NCBI RefSeq assembly: GCF_900218015.1
Contig: NZ_UFQQ01000004.1
Location: 62,001-126,000 of the forward strand
Direction: 5' to 3'
Length of the DNA: 64,000 nucleotides
From: Rhodopseudomonas pentothenatexigens
GTDB taxonomy: Bacteria > Pseudomonadota > Alphaproteobacteria > Rhizobiales > Xanthobacteraceae
This document shows positions 27,024 to 36,543 of this stretch, in pieces. The translations under genes were made by a program, and so were the position numbers. The notes below the pieces were generated by a model. It saw only the letters and a list, made by a program, of their open reading frames with translations. It ran no database searches and had not been told where the DNA came from. Within the stretch, counting starts at the first letter, position 1, and every line of letters starts with the position of its first letter.

Positions 27024-27629
27024 ATGGCCGGTGCGGTCGCAGGCCCCGAGATCGAACGTCTGGTCCAATTGCTGGCGCGGCTGCCCGGATTGGGTCCGCG
27101 TTCGGCGCGGCGTGCCGCGCTGCACCTGATCAAGAAGCGCGATGCGCTGATGGCGCCGCTCGCCACCGCGCTGCAGGTCGCGATCGACAAGATCGAAGTC
27201 TGCAGCACCTGCGGCAACATCGACTCGCAGAATCCGTGCACGGTGTGCACCGATCCGCGCCGCGATTCCTCGATCATCGTCGTGGTGGCCGACGTCGCGG
27301 ATTTGTGGGCGCTCGAACGCGCCTCCGCCACAAACGGCCGCTACCACGTGCTTGGGGCGACGCTGTCACCGCTCGACGGCGTCGGTCCCGAGGATCTGAC
27401 GATCGACACTCTGGTGAAGCGGGCGCATGATCCCGGCGTCACCGAGATTATCCTGGCGCTCAACGCCACCGTCGACGGCCAGACCACCGCACATTACGTC
27501 ACCGACCTGTTGCAGGACGCCAATGTCAAAGTGACCCGGCTCGCGCATGGCGTGCCGGTCGGCGGTGAACTCGACTATCTCGACGAAGGAACGCTGTCGG
27601 CGGCGATGCGCCAGCGCACCTTGTTCTGA
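27024..27629 (+). CDS. recR: Recombination mediator RecR
   Basis: RecR acts with RecF/RecO to load RecA at gaps. The 201-residue protein has the helix-hairpin-helix [17 protein letters not shown], a C4 zinc finger (Cys60, Cys63, Cys72, Cys75), and a Toprim domain ([17 protein letters not shown] and [19 protein letters not shown]). Motifs and length are standard. Confidence 0.97.
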   Translation: MAGAVAGPEIERLVQLLARLPGLGPRSARRAALHLIKKRDALMAPLATALQVAIDKIEVCSTCGNIDSQNPCTVCTDPRRDSSIIVVVADVADLWALERASATNGRYHVLGATLSPLDGVGPEDLTIDTLVKRAHDPGVTEIILALNATVDGQTTAHYVTDLLQDANVKVTRLAHGVPVGGELDYLDEGTLSAAMRQRTLF

Positions 27630-27648
27630 CTCGATCGGATTGGACCTG

Positions 27649-28065
27649 ATGACTCGACACCGCTTCCCGCTCTCGACCATTGCTGCGCTCGCTCTGACGC
27701 TCGCTGCCTCCGGAGTGTCGGCGCAAGATTCGGCGCAGGCGGCGCTGCCGAAGCCCACCGCGCTGCGCGTCGGCGACGTGCTCAGCGGCGAGCTCAACGC
27801 GCTGAAGACGCGGGCCAAGGGCAACAAGGGCCCGGTGTATCAGCTCGTCAGCGATCCGCGCCGGCTGCCGGCGCCGTCCGGGCTGTGCAATCTCGAGAAC
27901 GGCCCGGAGACGTTCCAGATCGTTCCCGCTGACGACGCCCAGGCGGCGCAGTTGAAGACCCATCGCGGCAAGCAGGTCGCGCTGAAGGTCGTCTCGGTCT
28001 CCTGCGCCAACGAGCCCGGCCAGATGAGCGAAGCGGTGGTGACCAAATGGAGTCTGGTGAAGTAA
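27649..28065 (+). CDS. Small exported protein of unknown function
   Basis: This 138-residue protein has a Sec signal peptide (FPLSTIAALALTLAASGVSA, cleavage near residue 25). The mature part contains two cysteines (GLCNLENG and VVSVSCANEPGQ) that could form a disulfide, plus the blocks RVGDVLSGELNALKTRAKG and ETFQIVPADDAQAAQLK. The name is unknown; it looks like a conserved periplasmic protein of this family of bacteria. The ATG at 27649 gives the signal peptide, so upstream in-frame sequence overlapping recR is not used. Confidence 0.8.
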   Translation: MTRHRFPLSTIAALALTLAASGVSAQDSAQAALPKPTALRVGDVLSGELNALKTRAKGNKGPVYQLVSDPRRLPAPSGLCNLENGPETFQIVPADDAQAAQLKTHRGKQVALKVVSVSCANEPGQMSEAVVTKWSLVK

Positions 28066-28105
28066 GCGACGGGCTGCAGCTGCGAGAAGCGGGCGTCGCC
28101 TCCAG

Positions 28106-29479
28106 CTACACTTTCACCGGCCCGAGCGCGGCGAAATGGCCGCGGCGCTGCAAGAAGGCCAGCAGCACCAGACTGGGCGCCGCAACCGCGACGCTGATCA
28201 TGAAGAACGCCGGCCAGCCGGTGGCTTGCGCCACGTAGCCGGCGCTCGCCGACAAATAAGTGCGGCCGACCGCGGCGAGTGCGGTGAGCAGGGCGTATTG
28301 GGTCGCGGTGTGCAGCGGATTCTGGCACAGCGCCGACAGGTAGGCGACGAAGATCACGGTGCCGATCGCGCCGGTGAAGTTCTCCACCGAGATCGCCAGC
28401 GCCAGCGCCCATTGATCGACGCCGACGGTCGACAGCCAGGCGAACGCCAGATTCGACACCGCCTGCAGCACCGCTCCGATCCACAGGCTGGCGACCAGCG
28501 AGTAGCGCCGCGCCAGATAGCCGCCGGCGAAGCCGCCGATCAGCGTTGCGGCGAGGCCGACGCCCTTGACGATCGCCGCGTAGTCGTTGCGCGAATAGCC
28601 GAGATCGATCACGAACGGCGCCGTCATGGTGCCGGAGAACGCATCGGTGAACTTGAACAGCACCACGAAGGCCAGGACTGTGAGCGCATCCTTGCGGGTG
28701 AGAAATTCGGTGAAGGCCCCGAGCGCGGCGTGAACCACCCGCTTGAATCCGCTTTCGCCGCTGGTCGCTGCTTCGGCGCGGCGCGACTGCTCCGGCTCGG
28801 TGGCGAGCAGGGCGGTGACGGTGCCGATCAGCACCATCGCGGCCATCGTCACATAGCCCCACATCCACGCCGTACTGCGTGTCAGTCCGGTGCCCTCATA
28901 GGCGCTGACCAGGAACAGCACGCCCGCGGTCGAGATCAGCATGCCGATCCGGTAGGCAGCGACGTAGGACGCCATGCCGGCGGCCTGTTCGTCTTCCGGC
29001 AGGCTCTCGACCCGGAAGGCGTCGATGACGATGTCCTGGGTCGCCGAGGCGGCAGCGACCAGCAGCGCGCCGATCGCCACATACAGCGGCGACTTCGCCG
29101 GATCGGTGAGCGCCAGCAGCAGGATCGCGGCGATCAGCAGCAGTTGCACGAACACCAGCCAGCCGCGGCGGCGGCCGAACGCGCGGGTGAGCAGCGGCAC
29201 ATGCAGCGCATCGACCAGCGGCGCCCAGATGAACTTCAGCGTGTAGGGGGTGCCGACCAGCGCGAACAGCCCGATGGTGCCGAGATCGACACCGGACTCC
29301 CGCATCCACACCAGCAGCGTCGAGCCAGACAGCGCCAACGGCAGCCCCGACGCGAAACCGAGAAACAGCACCACCAGCACCCGCGGCTGCAAGTACACCG
29401 CCATCGCCTCGCGCCAGCTCGGCTTGGCGGGGGCGGTCGGCGCGAGTGAGGCGTTCGGTGGACTGTCGGACGGGGTCAT
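28106..29479 (-). CDS. AmpG-like MFS transporter (muropeptide permease family)
   Basis: This 457-residue, 12-helix transporter matches the AmpG branch of the major facilitator superfamily: LFLGFASGLPLALSGSTLLVW, GTPYTLKFIWAPLVDAL, ASATQDIVIDAFRVE and FKFTDAFSGTMTAPFVIDLG are characteristic. AmpG imports anhydro-muropeptides for cell-wall recycling, and this substrate is assumed by family. The ATG at 29479 is chosen; upstream in-frame sequence runs into a repeat element and is not coding. It is convergent with the small exported protein gene. Confidence 0.88.
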   Translation of the reverse strand: MTPSDSPPNASLAPTAPAKPSWREAMAVYLQPRVLVVLFLGFASGLPLALSGSTLLVWMRESGVDLGTIGLFALVGTPYTLKFIWAPLVDALHVPLLTRAFGRRRGWLVFVQLLLIAAILLLALTDPAKSPLYVAIGALLVAAASATQDIVIDAFRVESLPEDEQAAGMASYVAAYRIGMLISTAGVLFLVSAYEGTGLTRSTAWMWGYVTMAAMVLIGTVTALLATEPEQSRRAEAATSGESGFKRVVHAALGAFTEFLTRKDALTVLAFVVLFKFTDAFSGTMTAPFVIDLGYSRNDYAAIVKGVGLAATLIGGFAGGYLARRYSLVASLWIGAVLQAVSNLAFAWLSTVGVDQWALALAISVENFTGAIGTVIFVAYLSALCQNPLHTATQYALLTALAAVGRTYLSASAGYVAQATGWPAFFMISVAVAAPSLVLLAFLQRRGHFAALGPVKV

Positions 29480-29584
29480 GGCGAAGGGGTAACAGATTCG
29501 ACGGCGGGCGGGCATGCCGCCGGAGAGCCCGCGCTTTTGGATCATGGCCATCATGTCGCTCGAAGCCGTGACCACGAACCAGAC

Positions 29585-29717
29585 GTCATCGCCCGCGTAT
29601 GCGGGCGATCCAGTACTCACCGCCCTGCGTGATGAAGCGAGAAGGTTGCGCGGGGGCGTCGCGGCGAAATCGGTGGTGCTCTGGGATACTGGGTCGCCCG
29701 CATACGCGGGCGATGAC
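29585..29717. repeat. BIME-like double-palindrome repeat, CCAGTAT family
   Basis: This 133-bp element lies between the AmpG-like gene and rmuC. The left arm is GTCATCGCCCGCGTATGCGG through CCAGTAC and the right arm mirrors it (ATACTGGGTCGCCCGCATAC to GATGAC). The loop bases TAT and ATA match as exact inverted copies, so the two arms share a recent origin or are kept paired. The inner spacer (about 60 bp) is longer than in other copies. Confidence 0.85.
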
Positions 29718-29737
29718 GGTGGGTTCGTGGCGTGTCC

Positions 29738-30994
29738 TCAGGCCGATGTGACCTCGTCGATCTTGAAGGCGCCGGAGCCGAACAGTTCGGTGCGCTCCGG
29801 TGCCAGCGGCGCCTCGTGGCTCGATGCCGAGGTTCGCGCTTCGGCCGACGCCATCGGCGGGGCGGCCTCGGGCGCCGCAAAGTCCAGTTCCTCGATCCGG
29901 GCGGCGCGGCGCTCGATCTTGTCGGCCGAGATCAGGATCTGGCGGACGTCGTCGTTGACCTGGCCGAAATGGGTCTGGAGCTTGGCGACGCGCTCGCGCA
30001 GCCGGGCCAGATCGTCAGACAGGCTGAGCACTTCGGTGCGGATCTGGTCGGCTGCGTCGCGCATCCGCGCGTCCTTCAGGATCTGCTGCATCACCTGGAT
30101 CGCCAGCATCAAGAGCGACGGCGACACCAGCACGACGCGGGCACGGTAGGCCTTCTGGATCACGTCGTCGAAGCCGTCGTGAATTTCTGCATAGACCGAC
30201 TCCGACGGCACGAACATCAGCGCGGTGTCCTGGGTCTCGCCCGGGATCAGGTACTTCGACGCGATGTCGTCGACATGGCGCATCACGTCGGTGCGCAGCC
30301 GCTGCGAGGCCGACTTCCTGTCCTCGTCGGTCCGCGCCTCGCGCAGCGCGGTGACCGCCTCCAGCGGAAACTTGGCGTCGATGCACAGCGGCGGCTGATC
30401 CGGCATCAGCACCACGCAGTCCGGCCGCTTGCCGGTCGACAATGTGTATTGGAATGCGAACGAGCCCTTCGGCAGCCCGTCCTGCACGATCGTTTCCATC
30501 CTGGCCTGGCCGAACGCGCCGCGCGCCTGCTTGTTGGCGAGTACGTCGCGCAGGGTCGTCACCTGGTCGGTCAATTCGGTGAGGTTGTCATGGGCACGGT
30601 CAATGATGCCGAGCCGCTCGTGCAGCGCCTGCAGGCTCTGCATGGTGTAGCGGGTCGACTGGGTCAGCGACTGGCCGAAGCGGTGGGTGACGCTGTCGAG
30701 CCGTTCGCTCATCGCCCGGGCCATCTCGGCCTGGCGGCCGGCGAGCGCCCGGCCCATCGCATCGACCCGGCCGTTGGCCTCGTGCTGGGCCCGCATCAAC
30801 AGCGCCAGCCGCTGGTCGATCTCTGCGGTCCGCCGCGCGGCGCTGCCGCGGGCCACCAGCACGGCGATGATCGCGAGCAGCGCCAGTGCCGCGACTGCAA
30901 GAGCCCCGCCGGCCATTCCGACGCTGACCGGGAGGTCGCCGAACCTGAACAGGATCTGATCCATCGCCGCCGGTGTCGCAGATTGCACACTCAT
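29738..30994 (-). CDS. rmuC: DNA recombination protein RmuC
   Basis: RmuC limits inversions at short inverted repeats. The 418-residue protein has an N-terminal membrane anchor (AGGALAVAALALLAIIAVLV), a long coiled coil (about 55-155), and a nuclease-like C-terminal domain with LPDQPPLCIDAKFPLEAV-type core (DCVVLMP, CIDAKFPLEA) and ALMFVPSESVYAEIHDGFDD. The C-terminus is Ala/Glu-rich. It is divergent from def. Functionally it is interesting next to so many inverted repeats, but the gene is widespread. Confidence 0.93.
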   Translation of the reverse strand: MSVQSATPAAMDQILFRFGDLPVSVGMAGGALAVAALALLAIIAVLVARGSAARRTAEIDQRLALLMRAQHEANGRVDAMGRALAGRQAEMARAMSERLDSVTHRFGQSLTQSTRYTMQSLQALHERLGIIDRAHDNLTELTDQVTTLRDVLANKQARGAFGQARMETIVQDGLPKGSFAFQYTLSTGKRPDCVVLMPDQPPLCIDAKFPLEAVTALREARTDEDRKSASQRLRTDVMRHVDDIASKYLIPGETQDTALMFVPSESVYAEIHDGFDDVIQKAYRARVVLVSPSLLMLAIQVMQQILKDARMRDAADQIRTEVLSLSDDLARLRERVAKLQTHFGQVNDDVRQILISADKIERRAARIEELDFAAPEAAPPMASAEARTSASSHEAPLAPERTELFGSGAFKIDEVTSA

Positions 30995-31113
30995 GGGGAA
31001 CGAAGATAGAACGGGGCGCTGAACAGACCTTTAAGCCCGAACGCGCCGAAAGTGGCAGAGGCTCCGTTCGGTCCCGGATTGACCGCAACGTCGGCGCATC
31101 TTAAATCGCCGCC

Positions 31114-31641
31114 ATGGCCCTGCGCGAAATCATCATCCTGCCCGACAAGCGGCTACGTGAAATCTCCAAGCCCGTCGCCGAGGTGACGACCGAGATCCGC
31201 AAGCTCGCCGACGATATGTTCGAGAGCATGTACGACGCGCCCGGCATCGGGCTGGCGGCGATCCAGATCGCCGAGCCGGTGCGGCTGATCACGATGGATC
31301 TGGTGCGCAAAGAAGGCGACGGCAAGACCGAGCCGCGCGCCTTCATCAATCCTGAGATCGTCGGCGCGTCCTCGGAGATGAACGTCTACGAGGAGGGCTG
31401 CCTGTCGATTCCGGAATACTACGCCGAGGTCGAACGGCCGAAGACGGTCCGGATCCGCTACACCGACCTCGACGGCAACGTCAAGGAAGAGGACGCCGAC
31501 GGTCTGTTCGCGACCTGCATCCAGCACGAGATCGATCACCTCAACGGCGTGCTGTTCGTCGATCATTTGTCGAAGCTGAAGCGCGCGATGGTGATTCGGA
31601 AGTTCGAGAAGGCTGCCAAGCGCGGCATCAAATACGTCTGA
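31114..31641 (+). CDS. def: Peptide deformylase
   Basis: Def removes the N-formyl group from nascent proteins. The 175-residue metalloenzyme has all three motifs: GIGLAAIQI (about residues 45-53), EGCLSIP with metal-binding Cys96, and QHEIDHLNG with His138 and His142. The downstream gene is fmt, which adds the formyl group to initiator tRNA, the usual pairing. Confidence 0.97.
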   Translation: MALREIIILPDKRLREISKPVAEVTTEIRKLADDMFESMYDAPGIGLAAIQIAEPVRLITMDLVRKEGDGKTEPRAFINPEIVGASSEMNVYEEGCLSIPEYYAEVERPKTVRIRYTDLDGNVKEEDADGLFATCIQHEIDHLNGVLFVDHLSKLKRAMVIRKFEKAAKRGIKYV

Positions 31642-31716
31642 GCGCTCGCGCAGGTGACCGGCGGGCGCGTTGCGGCCGCTCGGCCTCCATCGCCAGATCT
31701 GTCCGGGACTTATGTC

Positions 31717-32649
31717 ATGCCGCTTCGCCTCGTCTTCATGGGCACGCCCGAGTTCGCGGTGCCGACGCTGCTGGCGCTGTCGGCCTATGGGCACGACATC
31801 GCCGCGGTCTATACCCGCGAGCCGAAGCCGGCCGGCCGTGGCATGAAGCTGCAGGAGACGCCGGTGGCGCTCGCCGCGCATCGGCTCGGTATTCCGGTGC
31901 TGACGCCGAAGACGCTGAAGACTGAGGACGCGCAGGCCGAGTTCCGCAGCCACGAGGCCGATGCCGCGGTGGTGGTCGCCTACGGCATGATCCTGCCGCA
32001 GCCGATTCTGGATGCGCCGCGGCTCGGCTGCTTCAATCTGCACGGCTCGCTGCTGCCGCGCTGGCGCGGCGCGGCGCCCCTCAATCGCGCCATCATGGCG
32101 GGCGACGCGGAGTCCGGCGTGATGGTGATGAAGATGGACATCGGCCTCGACACCGGCGACGTCGCGATGGCCGAACGGATCGCCATCACCGACGCGATGA
32201 CCGTCACTGAGTTGCACGATGCGCTGGCGCGGCTCGGCGCCGATCTGATGGTGCGGGCGATGGCGGCGCTGGAGCGCGACCAGTTGCAGCTCACTAGGCA
32301 ACCCGAAGACGGCGTCACCTACGCGGCCAAGATCGACAAGGCCGAGGCGAAGATCGATTTTGCCCAGCCGGCGCGCGCGGTGCTGCGCCACATTCACGGC
32401 CTGTCGCCGTTCCCGGGGGCGTGGTGCGAATTGCCGATCGACGGCGCGCCGGTGCGGCTCAAGGTGCTGCGCTGCGCGATCGCGGACGGTCATGGGGAGC
32501 CCGGCGAGGTGATCGACGACGATCTCACCATCGCGTGTGGAGATGGGGCGATCCGCGTGACGCAACTGCAGCGCGCCGGGAAGCAGCCGATGACCGCCGA
32601 GGATTTCCTGCGCGGCACGCCGATCGCGAAGGGCGTGCGGGTGGGCTGA
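31717..32649 (+). CDS. fmt: Methionyl-tRNA formyltransferase
   Basis: Fmt formylates initiator Met-tRNA using 10-formyl-THF. The 310-residue protein has [12 protein letters not shown] at the N-terminus, the catalytic block [20 protein letters not shown], and IGLDTGDV. The C-terminal OB-fold domain begins around residue 205. The ATG at 31717 aligns with the family N-terminus; an upstream in-frame ATG at 31654 is rejected. It follows def by 75 bases and precedes truA, with a palindromic repeat between. Confidence 0.96.
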   Translation: MPLRLVFMGTPEFAVPTLLALSAYGHDIAAVYTREPKPAGRGMKLQETPVALAAHRLGIPVLTPKTLKTEDAQAEFRSHEADAAVVVAYGMILPQPILDAPRLGCFNLHGSLLPRWRGAAPLNRAIMAGDAESGVMVMKMDIGLDTGDVAMAERIAITDAMTVTELHDALARLGADLMVRAMAALERDQLQLTRQPEDGVTYAAKIDKAEAKIDFAQPARAVLRHIHGLSPFPGAWCELPIDGAPVRLKVLRCAIADGHGEPGEVIDDDLTIACGDGAIRVTQLQRAGKQPMTAEDFLRGTPIAKGVRVG

Positions 32650-32702
32650 AGCACGAACCCTGCGCTCAGCGTTGTCGCAGGGGCGTCACCCCATCCTCGG
32701 CG

Positions 32703-32803
32703 GTCACCACCCGCGAAAGCGGGCGGCCCAGTATCCCAGAGCGCTCGTGATTGATAACCATCGCTCTGTAATACTGGGTCGCCCGGTCGAGCCGGGCGAT
32801 GAC
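32703..32803. repeat. BIME-like double-palindrome repeat, CCAGTAT family
   Basis: This 101-bp element fills most of the fmt-truA gap. The left arm runs GTCACCACCCGCGAAAGCGG to CCAGTATCCCAGAGCG and the right arm is GTAATACTGGGTCGCCCGGT to GATGAC. It shares the inner CCAGAGCG word with the gene-bearing copy at 36544, which supports a common family. Confidence 0.85.
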
Positions 32804-32844
32804 GACAGAATTCGGGGCTGCGCCGCGCCCTAAAGATGAGCCGC

Positions 32845-33582
32845 ATGCCCCGCTACAAACTCACCATCGAATATGACGGCGCGCCGTTCTGCGGCTGGCA
32901 GCTGCAGCCGGCGCTGCCGTCGGTGCAGGGCGCCCTGGAGGCCGCAGCGCTGGCGACGTGTGGGGAGGCGGTGCGGGTGCATGGCGCCGGGCGCACCGAC
33001 GCGGGCGTCCACGCGCTGGGACAGGTCGCGCATCTCGACATCGCCAAGCCGTTCCGCGCCGACAAACTGCGCGATGCGCTGAACGCCCATCTGCGGCCCA
33101 ACCCGATCGCGGTGCTGGCGGCCGAGATCGTGCCGGACACGTTCGAGGCGCGGTTCTCGGCAGTGCGGCGGCACTATCGCTACCGCATCGCCAACCGCCG
33201 CTCCAACCTGGCGCTCGATCTCGGCAAGGTGTGGCGGGTGCCGAAGCGGCTCGACACCGACGCGATGCACCATGCCGCGCAGGTGCTGATCGGCAAGCAC
33301 GACTTCACAACCTTCCGCGACACCGAGTGCCAGGCCGCCTCGCCGGAGAAGACCCTCGACGTGCTCGACGTGATCCGCGACGGCGACGCCGTCGATATCG
33401 TGACGAATGCGCGCTCCTATCTGCACAGCCAGGTCCGCTCGATGGTCGGCTCGCTGGTCTGGGTCGGCGAAGGCCGCTGGAGCGCCGATGATCTCGCCGC
33501 CGCGCTTGCCGCCCGCCGCCGCTCCGCCTGCGGCCCGGTCGCGCCGCCGGAGGGGCTGTATCTGGTGCGAGTGGATTACTGA
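32845..33582 (+). CDS. truA: tRNA pseudouridine(38-40) synthase
   Basis: TruA isomerises uridines 38-40 of the tRNA anticodon arm. The 245-residue enzyme begins [16 protein letters not shown], has the catalytic aspartate in [14 protein letters not shown], and the [12 protein letters not shown] and [19 protein letters not shown] blocks. The ATG at 32845 matches the family N-terminus; an ATG three codons earlier at 32836 is also possible. It follows def-fmt, all three concerned with translation. Confidence 0.96.
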   Translation: MPRYKLTIEYDGAPFCGWQLQPALPSVQGALEAAALATCGEAVRVHGAGRTDAGVHALGQVAHLDIAKPFRADKLRDALNAHLRPNPIAVLAAEIVPDTFEARFSAVRRHYRYRIANRRSNLALDLGKVWRVPKRLDTDAMHHAAQVLIGKHDFTTFRDTECQAASPEKTLDVLDVIRDGDAVDIVTNARSYLHSQVRSMVGSLVWVGEGRWSADDLAAALAARRRSACGPVAPPEGLYLVRVDY

Positions 33583-33607
33583 GCGCCGCAAGCGCGGCGC
33601 GTCCTAA

Positions 33608-33739
33608 CCTCTCCCCGCGTGCGGGGAGAGGTCGACCGGCGAAGCCGGGCGGGTGAGGGGGCGTCTCCGCGAAGCCGAGCTTCAGTGCTTGAAGTGCCCC
33701 TCACCCCACCCCTCTCCCCGCAAGAGCGGGGCGAGGGAG
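33608..33739. repeat. CCTCTCCCC/GGGGAGAGG interspersed repeat
   Basis: This 132-bp inverted repeat lies between truA and dapE. The left part is CCTCTCCCCGCGTGCGGGGA, then GAGG, and the right part is CCCTCTCCCCGCAAGAGCGG ending GGCGAGGGAG, with GTGAGGGG and CCCCTCAC as inner complementary words. It is a different family from the CCAGTAT repeats. Its position between convergent genes suggests a transcription barrier. Confidence 0.8.
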
Positions 33740-33781
33740 CGCGCTGTGCGTGTGGAGGCGCCGCGGCCCACACGGGGAGTT

Positions 33782-34957
33782 TCAGGCGAAATATCTCTCC
33801 AGCACGCCGCGATAGATCGCGGTCAGCTTGTCGAGATCGCTCACCGGGGTGCGTTCGTCGATCTGGTGCATGGTTTGGCCGACCAGGCCGAACTCGACCA
33901 CCGGGCAGTATTTGGCGATGAAGCGGGCATCCGAGGTGCCGCCGCCGGTGTTGAGATCTGGTGTGCGGCCGGTCACCTCGGCGATCGACGCCGACACGAG
34001 ATCGGTGAAAGCGCCCGGCTTGGTGACGAACACGTCGGCGTTCGACGGCAGCCATTCGATCCGGGCGCGAATGCGATTGCCGCACGCCGCCGCCAGCCGC
34101 TGGTCGACCAGCGCCCTCAGCGTCTCCTGGGTGTGGTGATCGTTGAAGCGGATGTTGAACTTGGCGCGCGCCTGTGCCGGGATCACGTTGGTGGCCGGAT
34201 TGCCGACGTCGACCGACGTGAATTCGAGATTGGATGGCTGGAACTGCGCCGAGCCGGCGTCGAGCGGTTCGTCGTTCAGCGCGGTGATCAGTCTGGCGAT
34301 GTCCGGCACCGGATTGGCGGCGCGGTGCGGATAGGCGACGTGGCCCTGCGTGCCGTCGACGATCAGCACGCCGGATTGCGAGCCGCGCCGGCCGATCTTG
34401 ATGGTGTCGCCGATCGCCTCGACATTGCTCGGCTCGCCGACGATGCAGTGGTCGAATTGCTCGCCGCGTTCGGCCGCCCATTGCAGCAGCTTGACGGTGC
34501 CGTTGACGGCGACGTCTTCCTCGTCGCCGGTGATCAGGAACGAGATCGAGCCTTTGCCGGATTGTTGCGGCTGGCCGCCGTTCGCAGCCAGATAGTCCAG
34601 CGTCGCCGCCACCGCGCAGGCGATGCCGCCCTTCATGTCGACGGCACCGCGGCCGTACAGCAGACCATCCGCGACCTCGCCGTCGAAGGCGCCGTGCGTC
34701 CAGGCGCCGTCATCCCCCGGCGGCACCACGTCGGTATGGCCGGCGAAGCAGATGTGCGGCGCGCTGGTGCCGATCCGCGCATACAGATTGTCGATGTCGG
34801 CGGTGCCGACTTCCGAGAAGGTGACGCGGTGCACCTCGAAGCCGGCGGCCTTCAGCAGCGTTTCCAGCACGCCGAGCGCGCCGGCATCGGCCGGCGTGAC
34901 CGACGGGCAGCGTAACAGCTCTTGGGCGATCGAAAGAGCAGTCGGAGTCGAGATCAT
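33782..34957 (-). CDS. dapE: Succinyl-diaminopimelate desuccinylase
   Basis: DapE makes LL-diaminopimelate, for lysine and cell wall, from the N-succinyl form. The 391-residue M20 metallopeptidase has metal ligands in [43 protein letters not shown] and, near the end, [11 protein letters not shown]. It overlaps the stop of the DUF805 gene by one base (TGATG), so dapD, DUF805 and dapE form a tight unit on the minus strand. Confidence 0.96.
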   Translation of the reverse strand: MISTPTALSIAQELLRCPSVTPADAGALGVLETLLKAAGFEVHRVTFSEVGTADIDNLYARIGTSAPHICFAGHTDVVPPGDDGAWTHGAFDGEVADGLLYGRGAVDMKGGIACAVAATLDYLAANGGQPQQSGKGSISFLITGDEEDVAVNGTVKLLQWAAERGEQFDHCIVGEPSNVEAIGDTIKIGRRGSQSGVLIVDGTQGHVAYPHRAANPVPDIARLITALNDEPLDAGSAQFQPSNLEFTSVDVGNPATNVIPAQARAKFNIRFNDHHTQETLRALVDQRLAAACGNRIRARIEWLPSNADVFVTKPGAFTDLVSASIAEVTGRTPDLNTGGGTSDARFIAKYCPVVEFGLVGQTMHQIDERTPVSDLDKLTAIYRGVLERYFA

Positions 34958-35430
34958 CAGGTCAGCGTGCCTTGCGGCTCCAGCGGGTCGGGGCCGTATT
35001 GGTTAGGACCGCGGGTGCCGCGCAGGCAGCCGAGTTCGACGAAGCCCCAGATCGCGATACCGAGCCCGATCAGCGCCAACACGAGGCTGACGGGGCTGTC
35101 CTCCATGGTCTGGTTGGAGCCGCCGAGCAGGCTCGGGCCGAACCAGAACAACAGGATCCACCAGCCGCTCTTGTCTCGGTCGTGCAGGCGCTTCACGCCG
35201 GTGGCGAGAAACGCCCAGGTGCCGGCAATGCTGAGTGCGATCGCCACGACCCAGATCAGCAGCGCGCCGCCGGCGAATCGAAACAGGTTCTCCGGATCGA
35301 TGCCGCCGAGCCAGATCAGCGCGATGCTGCCGAACACGATCCAGGCGGCGATGTTGAGCAGAGCGACCAGCCAGTACTTGGCCCGGTTGATCCGGCCCTG
35401 GAAGCTGAACAGCAGCGTGGTCCAGTCCAT
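34957..35430 (-). CDS. DUF805 family membrane protein
   Basis: This 157-residue inner-membrane protein has four predicted helices. Its N-terminus [20 protein letters not shown] and the [15 protein letters not shown] motif define DUF805. The function is unknown. It sits between dapD (21 bases upstream) and dapE (one-base overlap), so expression with lysine biosynthesis genes is likely, although a role in that pathway is not shown. Confidence 0.9.
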   Translation of the reverse strand: MDWTTLLFSFQGRINRAKYWLVALLNIAAWIVFGSIALIWLGGIDPENLFRFAGGALLIWVVAIALSIAGTWAFLATGVKRLHDRDKSGWWILLFWFGPSLLGGSNQTMEDSPVSLVLALIGLGIAIWGFVELGCLRGTRGPNQYGPDPLEPQGTLT

Positions 35431-35451
35431 CGTCGCCTCCCGTGGCAGCGA

Positions 35452-36297
35452 TCAGTCGCGCAGCAATTCGTTGATGCTGGTCTTCGACCGGGTGCGTTCG
35501 TCGACGCGCTTGACAATCACCGCGCAGGCGGTGGCTGGGCCGGGCGCGCCGTTCTTCATCGGCTTGCCGGGCAGCGTGCCGGGCACCAGCACCGCGTATT
35601 CGGGTACTTCGCCGATGAAGGTCTCGCCGGTCTCGCGGTCGACGATCTTGGTCGAAGCGCCGAGGAACACGCCCATCGCCAGCACTGCGCCCTTGCGCAC
35701 GATCACGCCTTCGGCGACCTCGGAGCGGGCGCCGATGAAGCAGTCGTCCTCGATGATCACCGGGCCGGCCTGCAGCGGCTCGAGCACGCCGCCGATACCG
35801 GCGCCGCCGGAGATGTGGACGCGCTTGCCGATCTGAGCGCAGGAGCCGACGGTGGCCCAGGTGTCGACCATGGTGGATTCGTCCACATAGGCGCCGAGAT
35901 TGACGAAGGACGGCATCAGCACCGCGTTCTTGGCGATGAAGGCGGAGCGGCGCACGATCGCACCCGGCACCGCGCGGAAGCCGGCCTCACGGAAGCGGTT
36001 CTCGCCCCAGCCCTCGAACTTCGACGGCACCTTGTCCCACCAGTTGGCGCCGCCGGGGCCGCCTTCGATCACGCCCATGTCGTTGAGCCGGAACGACAGC
36101 AGCACCGCCTTCTTCAGCCACTGATTGACCGTCCAGGCACCGGATTCGTCGCGCTGGGCCACCCGCACCTTGCCCTGGTCGAGCAGATCGAGCGCATCGT
36201 TGACCGCCTCCCGAACCTCACCCTGGGTCGCAGGCGTAACGGTGTCGCGCGCCTCGAAAGCGGCGTTGATGGTAGATTCCAGGGCAGTGAGCGGCAT
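35452..36297 (-). CDS. dapD: Tetrahydrodipicolinate N-succinyltransferase
   Basis: DapD succinylates tetrahydrodipicolinate, the step before DapC and DapE in lysine/DAP synthesis. The 281-residue trimeric enzyme has an N-terminal helical domain and a left-handed beta-helix with hexapeptide repeats ([40 protein letters not shown]). The start is the ATG at 36297, since upstream in-frame sequence is repeat DNA. dapE and DUF805 follow. Confidence 0.96.
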   Translation of the reverse strand: MPLTALESTINAAFEARDTVTPATQGEVREAVNDALDLLDQGKVRVAQRDESGAWTVNQWLKKAVLLSFRLNDMGVIEGGPGGANWWDKVPSKFEGWGENRFREAGFRAVPGAIVRRSAFIAKNAVLMPSFVNLGAYVDESTMVDTWATVGSCAQIGKRVHISGGAGIGGVLEPLQAGPVIIEDDCFIGARSEVAEGVIVRKGAVLAMGVFLGASTKIVDRETGETFIGEVPEYAVLVPGTLPGKPMKNGAPGPATACAVIVKRVDERTRSKTSINELLRD

Positions 36298-36403
36298 CGA
36301 CGGGTCCTTGGCGAGTGTCGGAAAGGCGTTGACTGTCAACGCGGACGTTGGGGCTTTGTCCGGATTCGCCGGGTCGGAGTCAAGGCGCCGCCGCGTCCCC
36401 CAC

Positions 36404-36505
36404 GTCGTCGCCCGGCTCGTCCGGGCGATCCAGTATTCAAGGGCGATGGATGGAAGATCGCGAGCGCTCTGCGATACTGGTTCGCCCGCCTGCGCGGGCG
36501 ATGAC
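36404..36505. repeat. Gene-less 102-bp double-palindrome unit A
   Basis: The left arm (GTCGTCGCCCGGCTCGTCCG to CCAGTAT) and inverted right arm (ATACTGGTTCGCCCGCCTGC to GATGAC) enclose a spacer of about 35 bases. A 38-base linker separates it from the gene-bearing unit at 36544. A unit of identical length lies at 36992. This is the compact form of the element that carries the GIY-YIG gene. Confidence 0.88.
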
Positions 36506-36543
36506 GATTGGGGATATGGCGACGCCGGCTCCCATTCCCCCAC

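Noticed and set aside
29480-29620. Longer N-terminus for the AmpG-like transporter
   Set aside because: The extra residues are translated from the palindromic repeat and have no family counterpart; the ATG at 29479 fits.
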